Part shown: positions 33,620 to 42,685 of the stretch, piece by piece | Numbering within the stretch: the first letter of the stretch is position 1 | Layout: every line of letters begins with the position of its first letter | Assembly: GCF_004745645.1 (NCBI RefSeq) | Contig: NZ_SRMB01000003.1 | Coordinates: 186,001-250,000 of the forward strand | Length of the DNA stretch: 64,000 nt | DNA from: Hymenobacter metallicola | GTDB taxonomy: Bacteria > Bacteroidota > Bacteroidia > Cytophagales > Hymenobacteraceae | Direction: 5' to 3' | The notes under the pieces: model-generated | What the model saw: the letters and a program-made list of their open reading frames with translations, nothing else | Database searches by the model: none | What the model was told of the DNA's origin: nothing | Made by a program: the position numbers and the translations under genes

Positions 33620-34507
33620 TTAGAAGCTCCACAGATTGTACTCGTACTCAATCAGGTCGGAAGCAGCTTGCTGAGCAGCCAAGATACCTTGCTGCGGGCC
33701 ACCATATACTTCGTCCAGACGTGAATCGTTCGGGTTCGAAACCTTTACGATGTAAGAGTTAAACAACCACAGTTCGAAAGCATCAGCCAAGTTCTTGTGC
33801 TGGGCATCGTTCTGTGAGTTGAACCAGATGGCCTTATCAGGGTTGGCGCGGAATACCCGAACCAAGTCGCTGTATTTGAAAGTACCAATCGGCGTTTCGA
33901 TGCCCGACACGTTAGAGCTGAGCGTCGAAGGAACCAGCAGGGTAACGGTTTTGATGTCGTGATACATCCGTGACCGTTTCTTGTCAAAGATCATATCCTC
34001 TTTCAATTCCATCTGATACAAGTCCTTGTAGCGGTACTCGTAGCTTGGCGGGGCCGCCGGAGCTTTAGGCTTAGCAGCAGTTTTGCCTTTTTTACCCTTG
34101 GAAGGAGTACTGCCCCAACCGTCATCAGTGCTTTCTTCGGTGAAACCAGCTGCCTTCTCCTCTTCACTCAAACCAGCGCTGGCCTCGACGTAGGACATAC
34201 GTCCCGAAACCTCAGTAGGGGTGAAAGTGGACGTAAGCGAGTCATTGCGATAAGCCTGCAATTCACCGCGCTTTACGGCTTCCAGGATTACCCGGCTTAT
34301 TTCTTTGCCTTCGGAGAACATAGGCTTGTTCTGCTTTTCGCGAAGGTCCACTGCCCGCCAAATCGTCTTGCGGAACATGATGTCCGAATTAGGAATCGGG
34401 CGGTACGAGCCATTGCTGCTGGCGGTCGTAGCTTGCTCCTGAGCCGATGCTGAGACCGACAGCGTCAGGCTGGCCGCCAGAGCGGCGAAGGAAAGGAATT
34501 TGTTCAT
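33620..34507 (-). CDS. gldN: Gliding/T9SS periplasmic protein GldN
   Basis: 295 residues with a signal peptide (NKFLSFAALAASLTLSVSASA, cleavage near 22). GldN (PorN) forms the periplasmic ring with GldK in the T9SS. The mature part shows the family pattern PIPNSDIMFRKTIWRAVDLREKQNKP (core FRKTIWRAVDLREKQNKP) and the C-terminal half has VRVFRANPDKAIWFNSQNDAQHKNLADAFELW, shown by RANPDKAIWFNSQNDAQ. A Lys/Pro/Ala-rich linker lies near residues 130-150. It is the last of the porP-gldKLMN set, 47 bases after gldM, and ends at the perfect palindrome. Confidence 0.95.
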   Translation of the reverse strand: MNKFLSFAALAASLTLSVSASAQEQATTASSNGSYRPIPNSDIMFRKTIWRAVDLREKQNKPMFSEGKEISRVILEAVKRGELQAYRNDSLTSTFTPTEVSGRMSYVEASAGLSEEEKAAGFTEESTDDGWGSTPSKGKKGKTAAKPKAPAAPPSYEYRYKDLYQMELKEDMIFDKKRSRMYHDIKTVTLLVPSTLSSNVSGIETPIGTFKYSDLVRVFRANPDKAIWFNSQNDAQHKNLADAFELWLFNSYIVKVSNPNDSRLDEVYGGPQQGILAAQQAASDLIEYEYNLWSF

Positions 34508-34554
34508 ACCGTGGTAATCAAAAAAGCGCTGCAGTTAGTTCAGATGAATAACGC

Positions 34555-36135
34555 TTACAGCAACGGAATATTGAACTGCTTCGCTACGTTAACTTCCTCT
34601 TGCTGATCCTGGAAGTTCAAGCGACGAACTTCTTTTACTTCGATGTAGAGACGGTCCCCTTCACGGGCCGAGTTTACTACGTCGTTCAGGTTAGCTTCAG
34701 GACCGTTGATGGTGCGGGTCGGAATAGCAGGACGCTTACCACGCACCAGAGTTACTTCATAACGAGTTACGCGGTAACGAGCATCGTCCGGCAGGAAGGT
34801 AGCAAAACCAGCATCCGGCACAGCCTTCAGGCTCATGTTGCGAACTGCCGTGATAGGCGTACCCTGCTTTTCGTTAGCCTCGCGGCCACCGACGATGCAC
34901 TTAATCTCGGGCTTAGGAATCGGGCGAACCTGGAAGGTCTGCGAGCCAATGGCGTTACCACCACTGCTAACGTTCAGAGTTACTTCGCGCGAGTTAGGCA
35001 CCAGCGTAACTTCACCAGTTTTAGCACCGCTGATTACCGAAGCGCCCGAGGCCGAGAAGCCAGGCTTGTACTGAGCACCCAGTGCAGGCACTTGTACGCT
35101 CAGCTTGTTACCACACTTGAAATACAGCGCCTGCACCGAAGCCGACTGAATCTGCATTACAGGCTTGGTCACTGTGTAAGGAACCGTCACTTTGAAGGTC
35201 GTGTCACGGCCATTCTGCTTGAAGCGGATGGTGCCGGTCCACTGGGCCTTGGCGTTGCCAGCAGCATCAAACGAGCCGGGGCGAGCCGTAAACTCAACTT
35301 TACCTTTGCCATCGGGACCAACTGCCAGCGGGCTGCCGTTCAAGGTCATCGAGGGCTTGAGGCCCGTAGCCGATGCCGTCAGGAACAGTTCAGCTTTGTA
35401 CTTAGTACCGGCAGCCACTGTGTTCGACTCGGCACTGGCGAATGCACCCACTTTGTCAAATACAATGATGTTGCCACCAACTTTAGCCGACTGTGCAGCC
35501 AGAGCATCTGACTCGTACTTCAGTACCTCAGCTTCTTTCTGAGCCAGCGTAGCTAGAGCAGCTACTACCGGAGTATTCTCGAAGTTCAGCTCTGCAAAGT
35601 TCTTGTTGCGCTGCTCTTTGTCCGTAACCATCGGATCGTCTTTAGCGTCAAGAGCCAAAGGAGCCACCCCAGGAACAAACTTCTGAATGTAAGAAGAGTA
35701 AGCGTTAAGCTTATTCTTCATGTCGTAAGCGAGGCCGTCTTTTTTGCCGCCGAGCATAGTGCTGGCAACCTTGTCTTCAGCACTCATGTTCTTAAACTCA
35801 TTTTTGCCCTTGTTTTCAGTGGCAGCCAGGAGTTTCTCACGAACCGTACCCAAGTAAGCAATTACATCTTGGGTCGTTTTACGAATTTCTTCGCTTTGCT
35901 TTAGCACAGCTAAGTCAGCGGCTTGGTTACGGTTTTTCTCGACCTGAGCCTGAATCCCTTTTACTGTACCATCGTTCGACTTCGATACCTTGTTGTTAAT
36001 AGCAGAGAGGCTATCGTCGAGGAACTTGAATTTGAGTAGAATTGCTGAGTTTACTTGAAGGGCCAGAAGGGCAGTGAGTACTAGGTACATCATGCCAATC
36101 ATCTTCTGCCTCGGAGTTTCTTTTCCTCCCGCCAT
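34555..36135 (-). CDS. gldM: Gliding/T9SS motor protein GldM
   Basis: 526 residues. GldM is the stalk of the T9SS motor: an inner-membrane helix followed by four periplasmic domains that reach the GldKN ring. The start MAGGKETPRQKMIGMMYLVL is characteristic, with Arg9 at the position shown in the literature to be essential next to the single membrane helix (MIGMMYLVLTALLALQVN). A coiled-coil-like stretch follows (about 30-130), then beta-rich domains. Start is the ATG at 36135. It lies 55 bases after gldL. The protein pairs with GldL, whose essential Glu is also retained. Confidence 0.97.
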   Translation of the reverse strand: MAGGKETPRQKMIGMMYLVLTALLALQVNSAILLKFKFLDDSLSAINNKVSKSNDGTVKGIQAQVEKNRNQAADLAVLKQSEEIRKTTQDVIAYLGTVREKLLAATENKGKNEFKNMSAEDKVASTMLGGKKDGLAYDMKNKLNAYSSYIQKFVPGVAPLALDAKDDPMVTDKEQRNKNFAELNFENTPVVAALATLAQKEAEVLKYESDALAAQSAKVGGNIIVFDKVGAFASAESNTVAAGTKYKAELFLTASATGLKPSMTLNGSPLAVGPDGKGKVEFTARPGSFDAAGNAKAQWTGTIRFKQNGRDTTFKVTVPYTVTKPVMQIQSASVQALYFKCGNKLSVQVPALGAQYKPGFSASGASVISGAKTGEVTLVPNSREVTLNVSSGGNAIGSQTFQVRPIPKPEIKCIVGGREANEKQGTPITAVRNMSLKAVPDAGFATFLPDDARYRVTRYEVTLVRGKRPAIPTRTINGPEANLNDVVNSAREGDRLYIEVKEVRRLNFQDQQEEVNVAKQFNIPLL

Positions 36136-36190
36136 CGTGTCGTTCCTATTCTATATGTAGTGGACGGAAACTTGTGGTGCTATATCCAGA

Positions 36191-36997
36191 TTAGCTGGTA
36201 GCACGCATAGCGTTCAGCATGTTACCGTACACCCGGTTCAACGAACCCAGGTTGCTGGTTAACTGCGTTACCTCCTGCTTGAACTGGTCGGTTTCTTTGC
36301 CAGCCTCGGTCAGGTTCTCCATGGCCTGGCTCAGGGTACCATAGAACTTGTTCATGGACTTCAGATGCGTGTTGGCATCCTGCAGTTCCATCTCATACAC
36401 TGCATTCAGAGCGCCCAGGTTCTTGGTTACGTTCTGCACTTGCAAGTGATACTCCTTAGCATCAGCCGTAGCGCTCGACATAGCCGTAATAGCTTCTACC
36501 GTGTTCGAGTAAGCACTGTTAATGCGCTCCAAGGACTGAGCAGCGGAACGAACTTTCGTCGTGTACTCTTCCGTAGCGTTGGTAGCATCACCCAGCGAAG
36601 ACAGTTGCTGAGTCGTCGTCGACAGACGGTTCAGGCCAGCACCCAGCGAAGAAATGGCTTCGGGAGTCACGTTCGCATCCTTCAGCATGTCGTCCAGCTT
36701 TTTGGTCAAGCCCTTGCTATTGTTATCTGCTGCAAAGCTCTTGCTACCCGTCGAAGGATCATATCCTTCGCTCAGTTCTGGGTAAACGAGCGACCAATCT
36801 GGCTCATGCGATGCAGGCTGGAATGCACTCAGAAGGAAAATTAGTGCTTCAGTACCGAGACCAACGATGAGCATTTCGCTAGCGCCATCCCAGTGCTGAA
36901 TTTTAAACAAAGCCCCTACGATTACGACTGCGGCCCCGATGCCGTACACCTTGGGCATAACCACGTCATACAGGAAACTACCGCCTTTTGCTGCCAT
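36191..36997 (-). CDS. gldL: Gliding/T9SS motor protein GldL
   Basis: 268 residues. GldL is the inner-membrane, proton-driven partner of GldM. Two membrane helices at about 13-32 (VYGIGAAVVIVGALFKIQH) and 38-60 (EMLIVGLGTEALIFLLSAF). The Glu in GLGTEALIF is at the position of the essential proton-path Glu known in this family. The remaining 200 residues are cytoplasmic, largely helical and coiled-coil. The ATG at 36997 (MAAKGGSFLYD) is the family start; a longer reading extends into the gldK tail and is rejected. Confidence 0.96.
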   Translation of the reverse strand: MAAKGGSFLYDVVMPKVYGIGAAVVIVGALFKIQHWDGASEMLIVGLGTEALIFLLSAFQPASHEPDWSLVYPELSEGYDPSTGSKSFAADNNSKGLTKKLDDMLKDANVTPEAISSLGAGLNRLSTTTQQLSSLGDATNATEEYTTKVRSAAQSLERINSAYSNTVEAITAMSSATADAKEYHLQVQNVTKNLGALNAVYEMELQDANTHLKSMNKFYGTLSQAMENLTEAGKETDQFKQEVTQLTSNLGSLNRVYGNMLNAMRATS

Positions 36998-37064
36998 TTG
37001 AGTTTGAAATTGAAAAGATGTTGTGTGATGATGTAAAAACGAGGGGATGCAGATATCAGATTTT

Positions 37065-38069
37065 CTAGAGAGCTGAACCAATTTGGATCATAGCAGTCCG
37101 GAATCCGATGTAAGAGCGAGCAGAATCCTGATACTCGAAATTACGAGTGCCCGTCTCCAAGAAGTAGGAAATGTCTTTCCAAGAGCCGCCACGGACCACT
37201 TTGCGGGGCTCATTGTCATCCGGGTTTGTTGGGTTCATATCCCATACAACCGGAACAGATGCTTCCATGTAGGCGTCATCGCACCACTCTGATACGTTAC
37301 CCGACATGTCGTACAGACCAAAATCGTTGGGGAAGAACGCCCCTACCGGCGCGGTGTAAGCATAACCGTCGCTGGCATAATCACCACGACCGGGCTTGAA
37401 GTTAGCCAACATGCAACCCTTAGAATTGCGCAGGTAAGGACCACCCCAAGGATAGGTGGCCAGGTCGCGGCCGCCGCGAGCAGCGTATTCCCACTCTGCC
37501 TCTGAAGGCAAACGGAAGTTGGGAGTTGGGGCGAGGCCTGCTTCAGCGTTAGCAGCATTTTTATTCTTGGTGCGCCAGTTGCAGAAATACTTAGCGGCAA
37601 ACCAGTCGACTCCAACAACTGGGTAGTCATCGAACGCAGGGTGCGTGTAGTAATACTCCATCAATGGGTCACCCATGTGATAAGTAAAGTCGCGAACCCA
37701 TACAGTCGTATCAGGGTAAAGCTCCGTCATAACATACTCTTCGCCCAATACATCAATAGAGTCTTGGCGAATAGCATTCATAAACTGACGGTACTCATTA
37801 TTGGTAATCTCCGTCTCATCCATGTAGAAGCCGGCAATGGTTACCTGCTTGTTCATGTTGACCATAGAAGCTGATATGTCTTGGTCAGTCTGGCCCATGT
37901 GGAATGTTCCACCGGGACAGGGCACCATACCAAAAGGCACCTCCTGCGGATTGAACTCGGGGCGGTCCTCCGCTCCGACCAAATCGCCTTGCGGTCCTTT
38001 GCCGAAACCACAGCCTCCCAAGAACAGCGCCGACAGGGCTACGAGAGGCAATACGAGAAACTTGTTCAT
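37065..38069 (-). CDS. gldK: Gliding/T9SS outer-membrane lipoprotein GldK
   Basis: 334 residues. Lipoprotein signal ending LFLGGC (Cys about residue 20). The mature part is a formylglycine-generating-enzyme-like fold, with MVPCPGGTFHMGQTDQD (about 50-66), DETEITNNEYRQF (about 84), the SEAEWEYAARGG motif near 195 and VSEWCDDAYM plus VVRGGSWKD near 270-295. GldK (PorK) binds GldN in the periplasmic ring under the outer membrane. It is not expected to have FGE catalysis. The protein is shorter than flavobacterial GldK. It lies between porP and gldL. Confidence 0.95.
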   Translation of the reverse strand: MNKFLVLPLVALSALFLGGCGFGKGPQGDLVGAEDRPEFNPQEVPFGMVPCPGGTFHMGQTDQDISASMVNMNKQVTIAGFYMDETEITNNEYRQFMNAIRQDSIDVLGEEYVMTELYPDTTVWVRDFTYHMGDPLMEYYYTHPAFDDYPVVGVDWFAAKYFCNWRTKNKNAANAEAGLAPTPNFRLPSEAEWEYAARGGRDLATYPWGGPYLRNSKGCMLANFKPGRGDYASDGYAYTAPVGAFFPNDFGLYDMSGNVSEWCDDAYMEASVPVVWDMNPTNPDDNEPRKVVRGGSWKDISYFLETGTRNFEYQDSARSYIGFRTAMIQIGSAL

Positions 38070-38306
38070 GTTAAGGAAGAAAAGACTGTTCAGGCGGCGA
38101 TACCCTAAGATTACAATTTAATGAGCCGGCAAATCTAGCGAATAATACACTCGTTAGCAAGCCTGTCGCTCAATGCTTACCTTTTGTCTACGAACCGGCG
38201 TAGATACCGGTTAAACGATGGAAAGCAACGAGTTAGTGTAAAACCCCTACAAATTCACCATCTAGGTGACCAACAACTCAGAAAACCCTGTGGGTACCCC
38301 CTCAAA

Positions 38307-39299
38307 TCAGAAGCTATAACGGGGCGTACGGACAGCTGGACGGGTAGCCGGCCCCGGCTTGGGCAGTCGGTACGAGAGCATAATTTCGTGGGAGCTGAAT
38401 GCACGTGCTTCTTGATTAAATGCAATAAAGTCAAAAGCGTAGCCAAAGCGCAAAGCGTTATCCTTAGCAAAGCTCATGCCTAATAAGCCCGTGAAAGACT
38501 CATCATGCCGGTAGTTAACCCCACCCCAAAATTTGTCATTGAACGTTGCCCTAACACCACCCTCGTAAGAGTTGTTCTTGAAAGTGAATTTATTATTATT
38601 ACCAAATTCACCGGGCAACACCATCTTTACCAGCACAGTAGGGGTGACAACAACGGAAGGGGAAGCCTCTATATTATATCCAGCTGTTAGGTAGGCGTGG
38701 TTTTCACCGATAACCTTTGCACTGTTCTCTCCCCCTACACTCTTAAAGCGATACTCCGAACGCAGTAAGTTATTGGCGCTCAGCCCCGCATAGAGCTTGT
38801 CCGACTCATACCATACCCCTACGCCGGCATCAAACTTCTGATCTGATCCATCCCGAGGAACGCTGCTGTCCGGCTCCTTATCAGCAGGGCGATACATACC
38901 CTTACTCAAATGGTTAAAAATACCTTGTATCCCAAGCCCAAGCTTTCCCTCTCCCACCTTTACATGTTTGGAGTAAGAGAGCTGCACGTTCGTCATACTT
39001 GACTGCGCTATCTTGTCCCGAAACACACTAAGCCCAACTCCCCCTCCAATAGCAGCTACTGGCAGAGAGGCGCTAAGCGTGTACGTCTGCGGTGAACCAC
39101 CATCATCAAACGACCCGGTGTAACCTAAATATTGGTAGCGCCCCAGGGTTGTAATCTCCCCCTGCCCCTTAATTCCAGCATAAGCAGGATTTAGGTACAT
39201 CCCATTGAAGCCATAATGGCTAAACTGGGGCTGCTGCTGGGCCAGAGCAACAGAACTTATTGCTGAGGTGAGCAGGATAGATAGTAAAGTTCTTTTCAT
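38307..39299 (-). CDS. porP: T9SS outer-membrane protein PorP/SprF family
   Basis: 330 residues with signal peptide (KRTLLSILLTSAISSVALA, cleavage about residue 20). PorP/SprF proteins are outer-membrane beta-barrels that work with the GldKLMN core. Family marks are FSHYGFNGMYLNPAYAGIKG at the mature N-terminus, PVAAIGGGVGLSVFRDKIAQ near 75, and a C-terminal beta-strand. First gene of the minus-strand cluster; a 237-base gap separates it from gldK. It follows a near-perfect Bacteroidota promoter at 39355-39385. Confidence 0.92.
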   Translation of the reverse strand: MKRTLLSILLTSAISSVALAQQQPQFSHYGFNGMYLNPAYAGIKGQGEITTLGRYQYLGYTGSFDDGGSPQTYTLSASLPVAAIGGGVGLSVFRDKIAQSSMTNVQLSYSKHVKVGEGKLGLGIQGIFNHLSKGMYRPADKEPDSSVPRDGSDQKFDAGVGVWYESDKLYAGLSANNLLRSEYRFKSVGGENSAKVIGENHAYLTAGYNIEASPSVVVTPTVLVKMVLPGEFGNNNKFTFKNNSYEGGVRATFNDKFWGGVNYRHDESFTGLLGMSFAKDNALRFGYAFDFIAFNQEARAFSSHEIMLSYRLPKPGPATRPAVRTPRYSF

Positions 39300-39354
39300 A
39301 GAACTGCTTGATATATGGTGCGTTAGGGCATGGATAGGCCAACGTAGGCATAAC

Positions 39355-39385
39355 CAAATGTATACAAAAAACCCTCCCTAACAAA
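39355..39385 (-). promoter_or_regulatory. Promoter of the porP-gldKLMN cluster
   Basis: On the minus strand TTTG (39382-39385), 19 bases, then TACATTTG (39355-39362). This matches the Bacteroidota sigma consensus TTTG-N19-TAnnTTTG at every fixed position. Predicted transcription start is about 50 bases before the porP ATG. Confidence 0.8.
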
Positions 39386-39394
39386 CCTGTGAAA

Positions 39395-39434
39395 AAACGA
39401 ACGGAAGACCAATAAATTGCTCTTCCGTTTGTTT
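39395..39434 (-). terminator. Intrinsic terminator downstream of hemD
   Basis: AAACGAACGGAAGA and TCTTCCGTTTGTTT pair with one G-T wobble. On the minus strand the T-run after the stem suits termination right after the hemD stop, just upstream of the porP promoter. Confidence 0.8.
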
Positions 39435-39440
39435 TACGCA

Positions 39441-40271
39441 TCAGGCGCTTTGTTTGCCACTTTTATTTTTCTCCTTCCCTACATCCGGGCCGTGATGCAG
39501 GCGAATATAGGCCTCAATCGCACCTGTCATAGACGGGGCATTGGGCTGAGGGGCTTCAATATCTAACTCCAAACCCGCATCGAGTACGGCTTTGGCGGTA
39601 GTAGGGCCAAAGGCCGCGATGCGCGTCCCGTTCTGTTCGAAATCAGGAAAGTTGATAAACAACGAACTGATGCCGGACGGACTAAAAAAGGCGATGCAAT
39701 CATACTTCACATCAGACAGGTCCGAGAGGTCACTGGCTACGGTGTGATAAATGACAGCTTCCGTGAACTTGAAGTTGTTGGCCCGCATGAACTCCGGAAT
39801 ATCATCCTTGCGGATATCGGAGCACGGGTACAGAAACTTTTCGCTCTTGTGTTTTTTGATAACGTCAAAAAGGTCGGCAGCAGTTCGCTGACCTACAAAA
39901 AGTTTACGCTTGCGCAGCACAATATACTTCTGCAGGTAATTGGCCGTTTGCTCCGAGATGCAGAAGTACTTCATTTCCGCGGGCATCTCAAGCTTTGCTT
40001 CCTGACAGATGCGGAAGAAATGGTCTACGGCATTCCGGCTTGTGAAAATAACTGCGGTGTGCTCCGCAATATTGATTTTCTCCTTGCGGAAGTCCTTGTA
40101 CGAAACGGGGTCAACCTGGATAAACTCGCGAAAGTCTACCTTGATACCATACTTTTCAGCAATAGCAAAGTATGGGGAGACGTCGTTGGCGGGCTTAGGC
40201 TGGGTAACCAGAATGCTGGAGATGCGCTTGGCATGACGGCCCGTCCCCGGTTTGTCTGTGCTCTCGGCCAT
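39441..40271 (-). CDS. hemD: Uroporphyrinogen-III synthase
   Basis: 276 residues. HemD closes and rearranges hydroxymethylbilane to uroporphyrinogen III in haem biosynthesis. The two-domain fold is suggested by ILVTQPKPAN at the start, TAVIFTSRNAVDHFF (about 72-86), the linker region, and the second domain with FFSPSGISSLF (about 200) and AFGPTTAKAVLDAG (about 228), all characteristic. The family diverges strongly in sequence, but these motifs are convincing. It ends an operon with the DUF4271 protein upstream (75-base gap) and sits directly before the porP promoter. Confidence 0.88.
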   Translation of the reverse strand: MAESTDKPGTGRHAKRISSILVTQPKPANDVSPYFAIAEKYGIKVDFREFIQVDPVSYKDFRKEKINIAEHTAVIFTSRNAVDHFFRICQEAKLEMPAEMKYFCISEQTANYLQKYIVLRKRKLFVGQRTAADLFDVIKKHKSEKFLYPCSDIRKDDIPEFMRANNFKFTEAVIYHTVASDLSDLSDVKYDCIAFFSPSGISSLFINFPDFEQNGTRIAAFGPTTAKAVLDAGLELDIEAPQPNAPSMTGAIEAYIRLHHGPDVGKEKNKSGKQSA

Positions 40272-40345
40272 AGGGTAAGAAAAAGGGTAAATCTAAGGCA
40301 ATAAGGCGGCGCTGGGGTAGGTAGAAGATTTCCGCAACAAAGCCA

Positions 40346-41536
40346 CTAGTAAGTGAATACAATCAGCTTGAGCAGAATGATTAAGGGAATCACTTCTGTG
40401 GCGCAAAGGTACGAAAACAAATGCAGATTTAGTAAGGATGCTCGCCGGTGTAGCGTATGGGCAATCCGAATCACGGTTCCCAACAACATTAAGGAAACCA
40501 CCCCATTGGATACCCACAAGACTGTTTCAGGTAAAGTTTGGTTTAACCCCAGATAGAGAAGCATGACAGCCGGCAGGAAGAGCCCCATAAAAAGGATGGT
40601 GCGCATAAACTCCCGATACTGGACCACGACCAGTTGAGTTACATCAAAGATGTACCCCATAACCTCCAGAAATATGTACTTGCCTAGCACGAAAGCGGCA
40701 ATTAGGGCGGCATATAGTAACACGCGGACGACGATGGCAGACTCGGGGACGTCGAAAAGCCGACGCAGGATAATGATGCTTTGAATATTGGTATGAATGG
40801 CGACTAGCAGGAGTGCAAACGACAACGAGAAGACCATAACCAGCAGCAAATTCAGCCACGTTACGGTTGGTTTGGTTAGAAAGTCTTGGTCGTTGGAGGC
40901 TTTACTCCAGAGCCCTTCAAAATGGTAAATACGTGCGAAGCCGGGCTGATACGTAGCCCGGATGCTACCGTACAAAAGACCAATCAGGAGTAGAAAGCAC
41001 AGGAATACATTTTGCCCCTGATGCCCCCGCGGTATCGGCTGGATTGTAACAGGTGCTGCTAGCCTTTTATCGACGGCAGCGTGGGCAACAGGCAGCGCAT
41101 TGGCGAAAGTAGACAAGTTGGGTGGAGTATCAGGGTGCCACACGCATAGCAGATGAGCACCCACAGCTGAACCTGTTGGCAGGAGCTTGGCTAGATCCAA
41201 GGTGTACGAGGCCGAGGCTGTAGCCGTGAATACTAATCTATTGTCCAGGAAAATACTTAGTTCTTTGGGCGCCGCGAACGTAATGGAAAAAGCCTGGCCG
41301 GGCCTAATAGTAACCCACTGGTAATAAGCGAGTACGGGCGTGTGGTAATTGGGCAGATACAGAACCAAACGGTTCCGAGCGGCATCGTGAATTAGCCAGT
41401 CGGCGGATAAGCCCTTTTCAGCGGCGGCAGGTAAAGGACGGTACTCGGCAGCCAGAGCGCCCTTCCACTGCAGCATACACAGCAGGCTCGCCAGCCAGAA
41501 TACTCGGCACCCAACACTTCTTATTGCCTTTAGCAC
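40346..41536 (-). CDS. DUF4271 domain membrane protein
   Basis: 396 residues from a GTG at 41536; the GTG is used because it opens a signal peptide (VFWLASLLCMLQWKGALAA). The first 175 residues are a soluble exported domain. The second half has about six hydrophobic helices; the DUF4271 pattern VVQYREFMRTILFMGLFLPA lies near 310. Function unknown. In many Bacteroidota this protein precedes hemD, as it does here, and it has sometimes been noted beside T9SS genes. It starts 13 bases after the wecA-like stop, so the three are probably one operon. Confidence 0.75.
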   Translation of the reverse strand: MLKAIRSVGCRVFWLASLLCMLQWKGALAAEYRPLPAAAEKGLSADWLIHDAARNRLVLYLPNYHTPVLAYYQWVTIRPGQAFSITFAAPKELSIFLDNRLVFTATASASYTLDLAKLLPTGSAVGAHLLCVWHPDTPPNLSTFANALPVAHAAVDKRLAAPVTIQPIPRGHQGQNVFLCFLLLIGLLYGSIRATYQPGFARIYHFEGLWSKASNDQDFLTKPTVTWLNLLLVMVFSLSFALLLVAIHTNIQSIIILRRLFDVPESAIVVRVLLYAALIAAFVLGKYIFLEVMGYIFDVTQLVVVQYREFMRTILFMGLFLPAVMLLYLGLNQTLPETVLWVSNGVVSLMLLGTVIRIAHTLHRRASLLNLHLFSYLCATEVIPLIILLKLIVFTY

Positions 41537-41549
41537 CGCCTTGTTTGGC

Positions 41550-42617
41550 TTAAGACGCGACGCGCTGTTGGGCGCTACGGCTTTGGTAAACCCCTAGGAA
41601 TATGCTGATCAGAATCGAGAATGCCACTAATGCTCCAATTAGCAGGGTATTGCCAAGGGTTGCAAAATTGATAACAAATAAGATAACGACCAGATTGAGC
41701 AGACCAAGGAGCATCACAGTGCTAATCTGTTGGAAGCCCATGGCCAAGATGCGGTGATGCACATGGTTTTTATCGGGAGAAAACGGCGAGCGGCCCGCCA
41801 TCATCCGCACAATGAAAACTCGTAAGGTATCGAAAAGCGGTACGAAGAGAATGCCAATGGCAACGGCTGGCGAAGAGGAAGCAAAGGGGCCTCCCACTTT
41901 CAAGCCCATTTCGATGAACTGAATAGTGAGAATCGAGACGATGAAGCCGCAAACCAGGGAGCCGGTATCGCCCATAAAGATACTGGCCCGGTGGAAGTTA
42001 TAGCGCAGAAAGCCCAGCATTCCACCAATGAGGCAGACTGAGACGAATACGTAGTTGCCATAACCAGCACCGCCATAGCGGGCAAAATAATACCCGTACG
42101 TACTAGTGATAATAAGCACGATAGTACCGGCGAGGCCGTCCAACCCATCAATCAGGTTGATGGCATTGGTAATACCCACAATCGCTAGAAAGGTGAAGGC
42201 ATAGCTGATACCAATCGGCAACTCGTGGATACCTAGAATGCCTTGGAAGCTTGTAACCCGAATGTCGGCCATAATCATGACGACCCCAGTAGCTAGCAGC
42301 TGGCCTACGAATTTCTTGGAAACAGAAATACTGACAAGGTCATCCTTGAGCCCCACAAAGAAGAGCACGATGCAGCCTGCTAGTAGTTGTTGAATCCCAT
42401 TGCTGAGGTCGGCGAAAATAGTGAGGGCCGACATAAAGCCGGCAAATACCGCCACACCGCCCAAGCGCGGCGTTAAGGACTCATGCACAGTACGCACATT
42501 GGGCGTATCCAGCATGTTCTTCAGGTGGGCAATGTAAATAATGGAGGGCACCGCAAACAGCGCCACTAAAAATGCCCAGAGAAAGGACAACCCCAACTGA
42601 ATTCCGAGTGCATTCAT
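41550..42617 (-). CDS. WecA/MraY-like undecaprenyl-phosphate N-acetylglucosaminyl 1-phosphate transferase
   Basis: 355 residues with about ten membrane helices. Transfers a UDP-sugar phosphate to undecaprenyl phosphate, the first step of surface polysaccharide assembly. Motifs: DTPNVRTVHESLTPRLGG (about 35-52), GLKDDLVSIS with the catalytic Asp pair (about 88), NLIDGLDGLAG (about 152), FMGDTGSLVCG (about 217) and DKNHVHHRIL (about 280), the HxHH-type motif of the WecA branch. The ATG at 42617 is chosen over an in-frame TTG 33 bases upstream. First gene of the operon with DUF4271 and hemD. Confidence 0.92.
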   Translation of the reverse strand: MNALGIQLGLSFLWAFLVALFAVPSIIYIAHLKNMLDTPNVRTVHESLTPRLGGVAVFAGFMSALTIFADLSNGIQQLLAGCIVLFFVGLKDDLVSISVSKKFVGQLLATGVVMIMADIRVTSFQGILGIHELPIGISYAFTFLAIVGITNAINLIDGLDGLAGTIVLIITSTYGYYFARYGGAGYGNYVFVSVCLIGGMLGFLRYNFHRASIFMGDTGSLVCGFIVSILTIQFIEMGLKVGGPFASSSPAVAIGILFVPLFDTLRVFIVRMMAGRSPFSPDKNHVHHRILAMGFQQISTVMLLGLLNLVVILFVINFATLGNTLLIGALVAFSILISIFLGVYQSRSAQQRVAS

Positions 42618-42685
42618 CACGTATCGGCTCAAATTTAAGCAAATAGCCAAGAATTAGAACTCCCTGGCTTTATGCAATTAGGTGG

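Noticed and set aside
34600..35511. 303-codon plus-strand frame opposite gldM
   Set aside because: Shadow of gldM, which has the conserved N-terminus and membrane helix.
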